Assembly: GCA_003971905.1 (NCBI GenBank)
Contig: RSEE01000031.1
Span: forward strand, 186,001 to 250,000
Direction: 5' to 3'
Length of the DNA: 64,000 nucleotides
Source: Moniliella sp. 'wahieum'
Lineage: Eukaryota > Basidiomycota > Moniliellomycetes > Moniliellales > Moniliellaceae
The translations under genes and the position numbers were made by a program. Each line of letters begins with the position of its first letter. Positions within the stretch are counted from its first letter, which is position 1. Positions 32,638 to 44,092 of this stretch are shown in pieces. A model generated the notes under the pieces. It made no database searches. It was not told the origin of the DNA and saw only the letters and a program-made list of their open reading frames with translations.

Positions 32638-35600
32638 CCCCCGCTGGCCAGAGGTCTCAGTGGCACGATGGAAGGTTGTAACGTCCTCAAGCTTGAGGCG
32701 AGGCAAGTTGGCCAGGAGTGAGACCTTAGTGGCTGGTTTGGTGAGGATGTCGGCCGGGTTCTCGTTTCCAGCAATGTGCGCGATTTTGACTTCGCCCGAG
32801 TCGACATGCTGGCGTACGTTGTGGTACCGGATGTTCAGCTCACGTAGTTTGCCCGTGCTGCCCACTTTTTCGGCCAAGGCAAGTGCCGCCATGTTGTCGC
32901 AGTACCAGTGTATGGGCTCGTCTGAGGTGATGGCACCGAGCTCCAGTAAGATGTTTTTAACGTAGTTCGCATCAATGAGGCCCTCATATCCCGCCGTATA
33001 TTCGGCCGCAGCAGTGTTGGTGACGCTCTTGGGTTGACGCACGCTCCTCCAGGACACTGGAACCCCGTAGACGAAAAGCAGGCATCCCGACGTGGAACGC
33101 CATTGGTCAGGGTCTCCAGCCAGGTCGGCATCCGTGTATAGCGCGAGAGCGGGTGCGTCAGGCTCGGGTGTTAGTCGGAGACCGTAGCCCTTGGTACCGT
33201 AGAGGTAGCGGAGGAAGTTTGTTGCCGCAGCGCGGTGGGCCTTGGAGGGATCGGCAGTTGCTCGGCTTAGAGCTGAGATGCCGAACAGCGCATCAGGGCG
33301 GCACATGCGGGCAGCCCACAGCCCAGATCCTACTTTGGCTTGGTAGTCGCGTCTCTCGGCGGGCAGTGCGGGCGGTTCGGGGTCGGTGCGCGCGGGGATC
33401 ATCTTGCTGGGGTGGGGGAGGCCCATAACCAGGGGTGGCGGAACCTCATGTTTGGCAATGGATTCCTCAATGAATTTTGGCTGGCTAAGGTACAGTTTCC
33501 CGTTTATGGTGTCGTACTGGCAGCCAAGATGGTAGTGTAGGGGGCCGTTTCCCCGCACCTCGATATGGGTGTTGATCTCAGTGAGGAAGGAATCGTAGCG
33601 TGCGTGAGACGTGCAGGCGATGAGAAGATCGTCGGTGTGCACGGCAAGGAGGACCGTGTCGCCTTTACGGGGTCGGATGAACAAGCACGGCTCAGCCAGA
33701 GATTGTACAAAACCCATGTCTCCGCGGAGCAAGTCACGGATGAATACCGCCCAGTTTGCGCCGGATTGGTGGAGGCCATATAGGCTTTTCCGGAGACGCC
33801 AGACCTTGCCTTTTTCCTCGGGAAAGAATGGGGGTGGGCGGAGGTACACTTTTTCCGTGAGGGGAGCGTTCAAATAGGCAGAGTGCACATCAGCAGTGAA
33901 GAGGTGGAGGCCGAACTTTCCAGCAAGGGCGATAAGGCTGAGGATGGCAGGAGTGCGCACGGCAGGGGCGAATGTTTGTCCCCATGTGTCAGCATCCTGC
34001 TGGTGGCCCCCGGCAACGAGACGGGCTCGGTAGCGTAGGAAATTTCCGTCCGCGTCCGTTTTGGTGTTGATGCGCCACAGACCAATCAGCAGCTGCGCGT
34101 CTGGAGGGGGCGTGACGACTTCGAATGTGCCGTAGCGGGCTAGGGTGTCGATTTCCGTGCGCATCGCCTCCAGCACTGGTTCGAATGAGGGGTGATTGGA
34201 GGCCCTTCATTGTCTTGGGTGCAACAGGTACTCCGTCCTTGGTGAGCTGGATGCGCTCGTGCGGCCCTGGCTCGCTAAGGGCGATCATCGCCTTGTATTC
34301 AGGCGGATGGAGACCGTCGCTGTACGCGGGCAGGGCAGTGTCGGGCAGTGGGAAGCGTAGGCCGATCGCAGGACTACGACTACCGTCAGGGAGGGAACCG
34401 GAGGCAGCGCGGCAGCGTGTGCGTGGAAGTCACCATCATGAGGGTCGTCCGCTACGGGGAGCTGTGCCCAGTCAAGGTCAAAACGGCGCTGGTGGGTCCG
34501 GGCGGGGTACCGTCTGGTGGTGGGGGTGGTTGGATGGGTGTCGTTTTGTCTTGCGATGGTCGCGTCAGTATCAGTGTTGATTCTCGGTGGTGTGTTGGGA
34601 TTTGCAACTTCAATTTTGTTCATTTTTTCTTCTCCCTTTTTGGTTTCAGTGTCAGTCATAGTTCTGTCAGGCAGGGGTTGAGCGGGGAAGCGAGATACGT
34701 CAGGCGGAAAGCGGTCGGGGAAAACCTCGTGGTATTGGCGCTGGGTCCACTTGTATGGTTTTGCCCATTGGGATCGGAACGTGCCCATGGACGGGTCGTA
34801 CACAGCCCAGCGCCAACCCTTTGTACCTCGACCTGCGTCGTACCCGACGAGCATGGCTTCGACAGCCCGCGGACTGAGCTTATGGTCACGTTGGTCCTGG
34901 GCCAGGTGAAGGTACGCCAAGGATCCGAAGGCGTGCATTGGCAGCGGTGGGGGTGACCCCTTGTACAGCTCAGCCCGAGATTGTGTGCCCTGGCGTGGAG
35001 ATGTCGGTGGCATGAGGTTGTGCGTCCAGCACCCTGCCAGCAAGGCATCCTGCCACCAGTTTGATGTCGGGAGGCCCGAGGCGATGATGAGTTGGCGCGC
35101 GCGTGTGGTGATTGCCTGGATGGCTCGCTCGGCCACCCCATTTGATTGACTTTGGCCTGGTATGGTGGTTTCCGTCGTGATACCTTCGGATTCAAGGAAC
35201 GGACGGAGTGCGCTGGTGAGCTCGGGGGCATTGTCTGTCTTCAAGATGCGAAGCAGACGGTCCTTTCCGATGCGTTGCTCGCGGGTGATGAGTTTTTTCA
35301 GCTCCGCCGTGGCTTGTCCTTTCGTCTTTAGGGGAACAGCGAAGGTGTAACGGCTCCAGTCATCAACCGCGACCAGGGCGTATCCATGTCCCATGCCAGT
35401 GATGCGAGGGAGGTCGACTACGTCGGCGTGCAGTACTTCGAAAGGACGTTCCGAAATGCGGCGGCCGTGGCGCGAAGGGTGGCTGGGCGCTTTGGCCAGA
35501 GCTTTTGTGCAGGTGGGACAATGCCAGAAGGGGCGGATGCGTCGGATTTGGGCAGGGCTGACGCGGAGGCTCGCTCGCGCGTTGGCGGTTAGTGTCGGGA

Positions 35601-35798
35601 GTAGGTCTAGCGCGGCGTGGTTGTACTGTTGGTGAACGTACATGACGTGCTCGATGGTGTTGGCTGCGGTGTGTTGGGTGGCGACGGCAGCTTTGGCCGC
35701 GTGTTCGTTTGTGGGTGTCGGTTTCGGGACGATGGCCCGCGCCTCTTCGATGACAGAGACTTCGGGAGGAGGGGTGTTTCTTCCAGTTCGGGGGGCAT
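32632..35798 (-). CDS. Copia pol polyprotein: integrase, reverse transcriptase, RNase H
   Basis: Starts at an ATG at 35798 in good context (CCACCATGC) and reads almost directly into the integrase N-terminal zinc-binding region (Y-V-H-Q-Q-Y-N-H ... CPTC, about 35640-35540). The integrase core has HADVVDLP, LKTDNAPEL and GVAERAIQ, giving the D, D and E. A basic, Thr/Pro-rich linker follows, then reverse transcriptase (TADVHSAYLNAPL; active site HTDDLL at about 33640, where YVDD is usual) and RNase H (YTDADLAGD, AAEYTA, YCDNMAAL). The last codons run into the 3' LTR, whose TGTTGA supplies the stop at 32632-32634. Frameshifts are seen at about 35755 and in the integrase-RT linker between about 34370 and 34190. 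The integrase (about 450 codons) and RT/RNase H (about 510 codons) blocks are otherwise open. No Gag or protease sequence is present. Confidence 0.92.
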
Positions 35799-35948
35799 GG
35801 TGGCTGATTTTTCCTTTGTTTTTTTTTTTTGAATTGGTTGGTGTGTGGTGCCGATGGTGGCGTTGGGGTGGTGGTGGTGACGGTGGGCGCCGATGGTGGT
35901 GCTGAGTATTGATCCTTTGCGCCAGTGGGGTGCTTCAGATTGTAGCTC

Positions 35949-36159
35949 TGTCACAGGCCTAGCTAGCGATGCTGGCGATGGTCGATGGAGATGGCATTCA
36001 AGAGCTAAGGAGAGCTAGAGCTATGGGCCTTGATAGGCTCCTGGCCTGGAGGCCAGTGGAAACCCGTGGAAGGGTCGGAACTCACTGCCCCGGTGCACTG
36101 TGTGGATCGGGCCACGTGTCACTGAAGGCCGATGGGCTCTAGACCACTGGTGGTCAACA
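35949..36159 (-). repeat. Right LTR (5' LTR of the element), 211 bp
   Basis: Identical to the left LTR apart from lacking four bases (CGAG). Its TGTTGACC end is at 36159. It should hold the element's promoter. Confidence 0.95.
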
Positions 36160-36164
36160 GAGGG
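36160..36164. repeat. Target-site duplication, right copy (GAGGG)
   Basis: Matches 32418-32422; a (GGT)n tract follows immediately (36164-36200). Confidence 0.92.
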
Positions 36165-37536
36165 TGGTGGCGGTGGTGGTGGTGGTGGTGGTGGCGAGGC
36201 CCAGAGCGGCGGTGTGGAAAGGCGGCGGGGAGGCGGAGGCAGGGATGGATGCAGCCAGCGTGGGATGTTGTTGTCGGGCGGTGATGGTGAGGCTGCTGCT
36301 CTGGGCAGGAAGAGGCTCTGACGCAAAAAACGCCCATTTGCTCGATCCTCGATCATCGATCACGATCACTAGATCACTACTCACTTCGATCACGTCCATG
36401 CGTAGCCGTAGTCACTAGTCCCTCGTCCCCAGTCACTGCCTAGTCACTTCTGTCACATCCATGTCACACCCACACCGATCGTCGATCCCTGCGTCATGGC
36501 GTTTGTATAACCAGGCTGATCGGGTGACCGGTGACCAGTGGTCATGACCGGTGATCGGGGATCCGGTTCCCGGTTGGCGTTGGCACGTTTGCGTTTACCG
36601 GTTACCCGGTTGCCGGTTGTGCGTTTCAAGTTGCTCACCAGTGGTGGACCGGAAGCGCACGCGCTATACGCGCTAAGCGCCCAGGGCGGATTGGGCCGAA
36701 AGTGGGTCACCGGTCACCCACTGGTCAGGTGGGCCTGGGGGCCGCGGTTTTACATGGTCTGGAACTCAGTGCCCTCAGATGCTGCGAACATCGATCTATT
36801 CGATCAATCCATCAATGTTCAATTCAACACCGACTTTGACCAAACCAATCCTTCGATCACCTCGATCATCGATCTCCAAGCCGCATTTCCGCCATCGGCA
36901 GCATGCATCAGCTTGAAGCTTGAACAGACAGAAGGTGAAGCTGTACGGTGAAGGGTGAAGAACGGATGGTCGATGGATGCAGGCATGCAACTTGAAGAGC
37001 TTGACACCTGAAGCCAACCAAAACAGGCTCACGCTCTGAAGCGCTTGAGGAAAGAAAGGGCGGAACGGGACGGAGCGGGAAGGGCGATGCGGTAGGTCAG
37101 ATCTGAGTCGCAGAGCTACTAGTGCTACGCGTTGCGCGCTGTCGCGGATCGAGCAAGCATCAGATCCAGATGGGATGTACTTGAAGCGTTCAACGGTTGC
37201 CTGTCGCATGTCACGCGTCACGTGCCGCATGTGAGGTGCAGATGGCGCAACGATGCGCTGATGTCAGCTACACGCCATCCCCTGGTGCGTCCACGTGGAC
37301 GCAGGTGGGGCGCACAGCCAGGCCGGTGCATCATGCATCATGCATCACTGTTCACTGTTCAATTTCAATTTCAATCTCCAACCACACCCAGGCCATGCGT
37401 TGGGCGACTACCAAAGCACGGCCCCGCCCCCCCGAGTAAGCGCAACCCACAAGTCGCAGCCCCAGCACATGGCCATGTGGACCATTGACTCACCCGCTCT
37501 TCCGCCCTTCTCCGCCTCTTCCCTCCCGCCCACGCC
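36165..37536. other. Intergenic: displaced upstream region of PAS-GATA and promoter of DPP5
   Basis: Begins with a (GGT)n microsatellite that was joined to the PAS-GATA leader before the transposon landed. GATC-rich words (GATCATCGATCACGATCAC, about 36347-36365) and a dense cluster of ACCGGT/GGTGACC palindromes (about 36515-36725) follow, then AGCTTGAAGCTTGAAC at about 36910. A CGTCACGTG-containing word is at about 37215. No gene recognised. Confidence 0.55.
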
Positions 37537-39865
37537 ATGCGCAACCCCCTCACCGTCGCCACCGCTGTAGCGGCCATGTCGCGCGCCCTCACCCTCACTC
37601 CCGAACTCGTCCTCAGTGCCCCGCGCATCGCCAATGTTGCCGTCAACCCCTCCGGCACGCGCGCCCTCGTCGGCAGCTCTCAGTTTGACTTTGCCTCCGA
37701 CAACTGGACCAAGTCCCTCTCTGTCGTCGCCATTCCCTCGGCCTCCGCCAAGCTTGCTGAGGCCCCCCAACTCTCTGCCCTCCACACTGCTCTGGTCGGT
37801 GCCGAGGACAAGGAGGCGGCCAAGCATGCTGCCTCCGACGGCTTCTGGCTCTCGGACACCGAGGCTGCCTTTGTAGTCAACAATGGTCTGTACATCAAAA
37901 ATGTGACGGCAAGCAGCAGCGCGTCGGAACTGGGCGCCAAGGCGGGCGAGTTCCCTACGGGCATTGCCAACCTGCGCGTCGCTGTGGCCGGACCAGAGAC
38001 CATCACGCTCCTCTTCTCGGCGCAGGTGTACCTGTCCGATGGGACCTGACCGCTGTCAAGGCGCATGACGAGTCGCCTGCCCAAAAGGAGTGGACCCGGG
38101 CCAAGGTCTACGATCGGTTGATGGTTCGCCACTGGGACGCATGGAACAACCACGCCAAAGCTTCTCACCTCTTTTTACTGCCACCCTGACCCGCTCTAGC
38201 GAGGGATGGAAACTGGAACAAGACTACACCAACCTGCTCCAGGGCACCAACCTCGAGACACCGGTGCCTCCCTTTGGTGGCGCGGACGACTTTGCTGTGC
38301 ACGAGAGTGGCTGGGTCATCTTTACCTCCAAAGACCCCGATTTGCCAGAGGCATGGCACACCCGCACCAACGTCTATGCCGTCCCGCTCGACGGCAGTTC
38401 CAAGCCCATTCGCATCTCGGTCGGCGATCACGGGGCCACCTCGTCCCCTATCTTTAGCCCCGACGGCACCCAAGTCGCCTGGCTCGAAATGGCCAAGGAT
38501 GGCTTTGAGAGTGACCGGCGCCAGATCGTGGTCTACGATTTCCCCAGCTCGGGCTCCATCGACGCGGGCCATCGTCACTACCTGGTCCCTGACTGGGACC
38601 GAAGCCCGGCAAAGATTGCGTTTACAGCGGACAATTCGGGCCTGCTCGCCCAGACGGAAGATGAGGAGCACACAAAGTTGTTTGCGATCGATTTTGTGCA
38701 CAAAGCGCAGCCGGGTGCTGCCCTTCCCACCGCCGTCGTTGACCAAGTAGGCGTAAAGGGCTTCACGCCTCTTCGGGACGGGCGTGTGGTGGTGATTGGT
38801 TCGACGCTGCAGAGCTCGCCGGACGTGTACCTCTTCTCGGGTGCGCTGCCCAAGCCAGAACAGAGCGAAGGTGTGGCATCGGTGCAGAAGCTGACCAACT
38901 TGAACGCGTTTTTGGATGGGGTGGACATGGGGCCCAAGCCAAGCCAGTTTAGCTACGCTGGCGCCAACGGTCGGGAAGCGCATGGCTGGCTTCACCTCCC
39001 GCCTGGCTTTGACGAGAGTGCCAAACACAAGTACCCGCTCAAGGTGCTGTTCCACGGTGGCCCGGAAGGCTGCTGGGACAACAGCTGGTCCACCCGTTGG
39101 AACCCACTCGTATTTGCCGCCCCTTCCTCGTTTAAGGGCGGTGCGACAGGCTCGGATGCCGATGCGGTGGACGCCGCCTCGAGCGATGGTGCGGTAGTCA
39201 TCACCATGGACCCGGCCGGGAGCACGTCGTTTGGTCAAGCGTACCAAGAGGAGATTCTCAACAATTGGGGAGTCACCACCCAAGATATTTTTGCTGGCAT
39301 TTCCTTCATCCTTCGTCGTTTCCCCGCCATTGATCCGGAACGCGTGGTCGGTGCCGGTGCCAGCTACGGAGGCTATGTGGCGACCTGGCTCGAGGGCCAC
39401 AACGATGCTGGTCTGTTCAAGGGCTTGGTGGACCACGACGGGGTGCTGAGTACCAAAGAGATCTACCTCACCACCGAGGAACTCTACTTCCCCGAATACG
39501 AGTTTGGCGGTGCGCCGTGGGAGGTGCCGGAACGGTACCAACGGTGGGATCCGACTAACCATCTGCACCGCTGGAACACGCCCATGTTGGTCGTGCATGG
39601 CGGGCACGATTACCGCATTCCCGAGTCGACGGGGCTGGCAGCGTTCAATGTGCTGCAGCGCCGTGGTGTGCCCTCGCGGCTGCTCTACTTTGACGAGGAG
39701 AGCCATTGGGTGCTGGACCCCAAGAACTCGGTCGTCTGGCACCGTGAGGTACTGGGCTGGCTCAACCGCTGGGCCACGCCCGAGGTGTTTAACCAGCACT
39801 GGAACCCTGCCGCACCCGCTGCCTCCCCTTCGGAGCAGGCCAAGCCGCGCTTGGTGATCCAGTAA
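37537..39865 (+). CDS. DPP5: Dipeptidyl-peptidase V (family S9C serine peptidase)
   Basis: Removes dipeptides from the N-terminus of peptides; fungal Dpp5 enzymes are usually secreted. Start at 37537 (MRNPLTVATAVAAMSRALTL), a plausible short signal peptide before LTPELVLSAPR, the characteristic Dpp5 opening. The beta-propeller half runs to about 38970 (FSPDGTQVAWLEMAKDGFES is diagnostic). The hydrolase half has LFHGGPEG (oxyanion region, about 39050), nucleophile GASYGGY (about 39360), Asp in GGHDYRIP (about 39605) and His in ESHWVLDPKNSV (about 39703). The stop is at 39863-39865. Length about 776 residues is slightly above the usual 720. Two frameshifts occur close together, near 38046 (GGGACC for GGGGACC) and near 38172 (a run of T); the remaining 1.69 kb is open. 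No intron is needed. Confidence 0.92.
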
Positions 39866-40883
39866 GCGGGCTTGGGCTGGCTCTGCCCCCTCCCACGTTG
39901 GTGCCCCCGCGTTCCAGCGCAAAAGCAACCGAGCCCCCCTCTCCCTCTCTTCCCATAGCCCCATGATGCTACAGGTCCTATCGGCACGACCGGCAAGGCA
40001 TCCCGTAAGATGCCAAAACAAAGCGGTCTATTAGGGTGACCAGTACCCCTTGCATGCGGGCTTGAGGGAGCAAAGAATGAATCCTACACTTTTGCGTGCG
40101 AAATTCCATCTACATGAGTTGGGCAGTCTGAGGCCCGACGAGGGTGCGTACTTTGCGTAGCAATTCCACTCAGAAGGTTATACCACAACAAGGGTCTGAT
40201 GAAATCTGTTGTGGCAGCTGTGGCCCCCTAGATCGTGGATGTTGTTGGGGAAGAGGTGGGAGATGCCACGGTTTCTCTCTGTCATCCATGCGCCGTTTGC
40301 TGCTGCTGTGCCCACACACGCCCATCCTTGCCACATGTCATAAGAGATAGGGCAATGCTGCGCGGTGACGTCGTCACCAGTAGGGCTGCAAGACTTTTTC
40401 TTAAGACAAGCCGGTCCTATCTATCCGGGGCGATCGACGGGCTGCATCGAGTGAACGTAGTGAACGCTCATCGAGCTCATCGAGAGCTCATCAAGAGCAC
40501 CATCGTCGGTGTTTGGCCCGGCAGTCGGTCAAATACAGACTCGGTCGAGCACTCAGTCCGCACAACGCTCGCATGCGAGGCCAACGCAACTGACGTCATC
40601 GCGGCCCACGTCACATGTCACACGTCACATGTCACCGCGTGCTCCACGGACCTAATCTGGTTGCCTCTTCTCTCTCTCAGCTTCAGCTCATACTGTTTCT
40701 CTGGTAAAGGGGGAAACACCTCTTCAGCCCTCCACACCTGGAGTCCGTGTCTGACATCTGGGAATCTCTAACGGGATTGCAGCGCGGGACGCACAGGCAC
40801 GGTGGCAAGAATGTTGGTTGGCAAGTTGGGATGCTGATACCACTACCTCTCTTGAAGTATACAGCCTGCTTTTCTCGGATCGT
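39866..40883. other. Intergenic: DPP5 3' flank and upstream of the Srf1-like gene
   Basis: Includes GTCACATGTCACACGTCACATGTCAC at about 40610-40635 in two halves and CATCGAGCTCATCGAGAGCTCATC near 40469-40492. No credible gene. Confidence 0.5.
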
Positions 40884-42902
40884 ATGCCAGAGATGAGCGA
40901 CCCAAGCACCTCTAGCCAAACGTTACCCGCCGCTCCTCCAGCTGACATGGCTAACGTGACTAGCCGCACAGCCGTCCCGGTAGCCGTCAATCGAGTCAAC
41001 CCTGTCCCTCCCTGGGCCCGAGCCGACGCATCGTCAACAGACGTAGGGGAGTTGGAACCCGGAGCAGACAGTATTTCACCTCTGCTCCAAGCCGAAACCA
41101 ACTTCTCACGGAACCCATCGCGCCAAACTATGCTATCACATCTCCCCACCCATGTTGGGACCTTCCCGCCGTTCTTGCCTGGTCCCCACGCACCTTCTAC
41201 TCCCATCGCAACTGTCCACGCATCACGTTCTGGCCCCTCTTCCTCCGCTCATTCCGACCCCAATCGGCCCCGTTCTCCACCTCATCTTCGGCACCAGCAT
41301 CTGCTCCATCCCCACCTACATCATCATACCGAAAGGAAAGAGGATGAAGTGGATGAAAAGATAGCCGATACTCGGCCAGACCAAAAAGGCGACCAGCAAA
41401 AAGGTCGAAGGGGCACCACCGTGTTGTGGACGAATGGGACGATCTGGTATACGCGTTATCGCCCGGAGAACGGAAAGGCTGGAGAAGGATGTAAGGCAAG
41501 CCGCAGCCAATTCCGGCTCGTACTGGCAAAAGCGTCGGCAGCGTCGCCGGATGCGCAAACAGCTTCGCTTTGGGCCTCGCCGCATTGATCCTGAAGACGG
41601 CTTTCAGTCCATGTACCGAGCCATTGCTGCGGCAGAGACGTTTGGGAATCCTACCTTTACAGGCAACACGCAGCCCCACCAACCCCCTGCAGGGTTTTAT
41701 CCCTCTTCGGGCAAGGTACAAAACCCTGATTCGATCCAGTTCCCCATTTCGATCGACTTGCATCAACCGCATGACCATGTGCGCATCCACCCGCAACCCC
41801 AGCACAGCGATCGCAACAGCGACCAAGGCACCTCGTTGAACCATACCCGCCCCTTGTCGGTCGCTCAGGCAGCGGAGAAGGTCAATGATGGCACGAGTCG
41901 CACCCACGCTCCGTCTACTGGTATAACCAAACTCCAACAAACCCAAACCAAAAGCGATGAATTGGACGATGAATACGTGTACACTCGCCGTCAAGCGGTG
42001 GACAAGAATTGGAACACTCCATGGACCGCGCAGCTCAACGCTGGCCTAGACCATCCTGAAGAAGCATGGGGAATCGAAACCAAGTCACGAGGGCTGCTGG
42101 GCCTGTATGCATGGCGTCAGAGGCGGGCGCAAACGAATGTCGAGAATGTTGACCCAGAGAAGGCGGGTTGCTCGTGTCACAAGGACCTGACTGTTCCCGA
42201 CCAGCGCGGATTCGGGATGGGGTTTGGTGCCCAACGAAAGACAACGTGGATGAAGGTGGTTTCGTGGACTTGGTGGCATAGTTTCTTGTTGCGCAATCCC
42301 TTCATCCCGCTGCTGCTTCGGGTGCTCAGTATCGGACTGGTTGCAAGTGCGCTGGCGATAGGGGTACGCATTCGGTGCAGTTTGCATCGTCAAGGCACAC
42401 CGGAGGAGGCGATGGGGGTAAGTCCATTGATGGCCATCATCTACGGTCCCATTACATTGGTACATGCCCTGTTTCAACTGTACCTGGAATACTTTGGTCA
42501 CCCAATCGCAACGTGGTCCGTCAAGTCCAAGCTGATGGGCACGAGCATCGAGGTGATCGTTGTTGGCCTGTGGGCGTCGGAGTTGAGCCTTGCATTTGAC
42601 AATTACTACGGCTTCAGGCAGCTGCGCTCCTCCCTCGTCATCAATCCTGTTGATGGTCATATCTCCATTCGCCAGTATCCAAACCGCCCTCACTTGATGC
42701 ACTTGCAAGCATCCCTGGTGGGAATCGTGTTCGTGACGGTGTATGTGTACATGAGCGCTTTGCTGGTACGTCTGACGCCGGAAGATTTGTAGACTATTTA
42801 TCCCCTTTTGCAACCCCTGACCAGCATTCTCAATTGCAGATTGCGCTATTCAAGATGTTCAACCGGGTGACCGATACAGTCAAGCATGGCAGTCAAGACT
42901 AG
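40884..42902 (+). CDS. Four-TM membrane protein, Srf1-like (regulator of phospholipase D)
   Basis: Fungal integral membrane protein whose layout and C-terminal half resemble Srf1, a regulator of Spo14 phospholipase D; the link to that function is inference. Start at 40884 (MPEMSDPSTSSQTLPAAP) opens about 200 Ser/Pro/His-rich residues. A basic block (SYWQKRRQRRRMRKQLRFGP) and PWTAQLN precede four hydrophobic segments: LRNPFIPLLLRVLSIGLVAS (about 42290), SPLMAIIYGPITLVHALF (about 42425), IEVIVVGLWASELSLAF (about 42550) and QASLVGIVFVTVYVYMSALL (about 42705). LEYFGHP after the second segment is a family-like feature. An intron fits at 42766..42839 (GTACGT, CTGAC, TGCAG) and joins SALL to IALFKMFNRVTD, ending at 42902. 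At least one frameshift lies between 41410 and 41500, where DEWDDLVYALSPGERKGWRR in the third frame looks coding. Confidence 0.6.
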
Positions 42903-44092
42903 GATTCCACACTGTCCTGTCACTCGATAAGCATTCATCCTATTTCGTACAGATTAACATCCGCAAGGAAGAGAGTGGGTAGAGTAGAGTGCGAGGCCAA
43001 AACCGTTCAATACCCCCCTCTGCCCCCCTATCGGATTGTAGGGCACACTTCAACTTCAACACCCTTGTCATCGAAGTGCCTGCGCATCCATACTACCTTA
43101 TTGTAACATATGGCGCTACTGGATCCTGGGCAGGAAAGAAGAAACATTCTACCCTTTCTACGGTTTTGTCGTTCCAGTATACACCATCAACATAATATTA
43201 AGATGACTGCACAGACTGCGGAGCATCGCTTGACTTCCAATGGGACACATGGTCCATGGCGTACTCATGTGTACGACCCACCATTCTATAATTCCGCAAA
43301 ATACGCGAGAGGAAGACTGAAAGGGATCTGTAACAAACCGAGGTATGGAAAGTATAAGCTGGTAATGAGGGTTGTTGTCAACAGCTTTTCCTCGTTGAGG
43401 TTGAGGATGGAAAAGGGACGAGCACCGTGGGCAGAACCGTAGCTCTCTCTCATCCTTACACTATTATAGACCCCGTCGTTGCACTACTGTCTTGCCCAAT
43501 GAATTGTCATTGACGTTCATAAGCGCCCAAGCCCATCATCGTTTGTATAACAGAGGACTTTCTTCCGCGGGTTAGCCACACTCGAACATCTCGCTCTCGG
43601 TAAAACATACTATGGCTTGTTCAGAGAGACGGGCCTTATACTTTGCTCAGAGGGCCCGAAACGATGGGATGATGGATCTTCATATGGTGCATCCGAACAG
43701 GTATGGAACCTGTTGTGCTTCCCTGACACATACTAACGAATGGCAATGCGATGCGTAGTAATACGGGCACGGACGGAACCGAGCGAGGGACTGCGGCAGG
43801 AAGGTAAAGGGATAGTGAGAGCGAGGGGAGGAGGCATATCGCCACAGGAGAGGAAGATGCCTCGCTGCATGATGGCTCTCTGTCAAGCGCATCACGTGTT
43901 AGCGCTTAGCATTGTGTATTTTTGCACCGATTCGAATTATTGCAAGGGTTCCCTTTTTGTGCCGCTAACAACAGTTGAAGACATCTTCATTTCACCACAT
44001 CTTGCCTTCCCGCTTTCCTGGGCTCTGTTCTGCGTGGGCCCCCATTCCCCACTTCTTGGATCGTACCAGTGCTGGTCTGGTGGGCAACCACA
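42903..44092. other. Intergenic: AT-richer region upstream of OXA1
   Basis: A 110-codon ORF (43110-43442) has no recognisable features and atypical composition; not called. An AT-richer CT leader precedes OXA1. Nothing else recognised. Confidence 0.5.

Larger units (their letters stand above)
32423..36159 (-). mobile_element. Ty1/copia LTR retrotransposon, structurally complete ends but without gag or protease
   Basis: 3,737-bp element oriented on the minus strand. It has two near-identical LTRs with TG...CA ends (TGTTGACC...GTGACA read on the minus strand), a 5-bp target duplication, one pol region in the copia order integrase, then reverse transcriptase and RNase H, and a short G-rich tract (AGCGGGGG) just before the 3' LTR as polypurine tract. 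Only about 150 bp separate the 5' LTR from the pol ATG, so Gag and aspartic protease are absent. A primer-binding site ending in TGG is not seen next to the 5' LTR, so priming may use an internal tRNA fragment as in Copia/Ty5-like elements, or the site is altered. The LTRs differ only by one 4-bp gap, which implies a recent insertion. Confidence 0.95.

Noticed and set aside
32499..32807. Short ORFs inside the two LTRs (also 36021-36356)
   Set aside because: Identical LTR sequence gives the same chance ORF twice; no coding features.
38165..40021. 618-codon ORF antisense to DPP5
   Set aside because: It mirrors the coding constraint of the DPP5 gene on the other strand; no domain or motif in its translation.
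43110..43442. 110-codon ORF in the OXA1 upstream spacer
   Set aside because: No recognisable domain, signal or membrane segment; could be chance in a 1.2-kb spacer.
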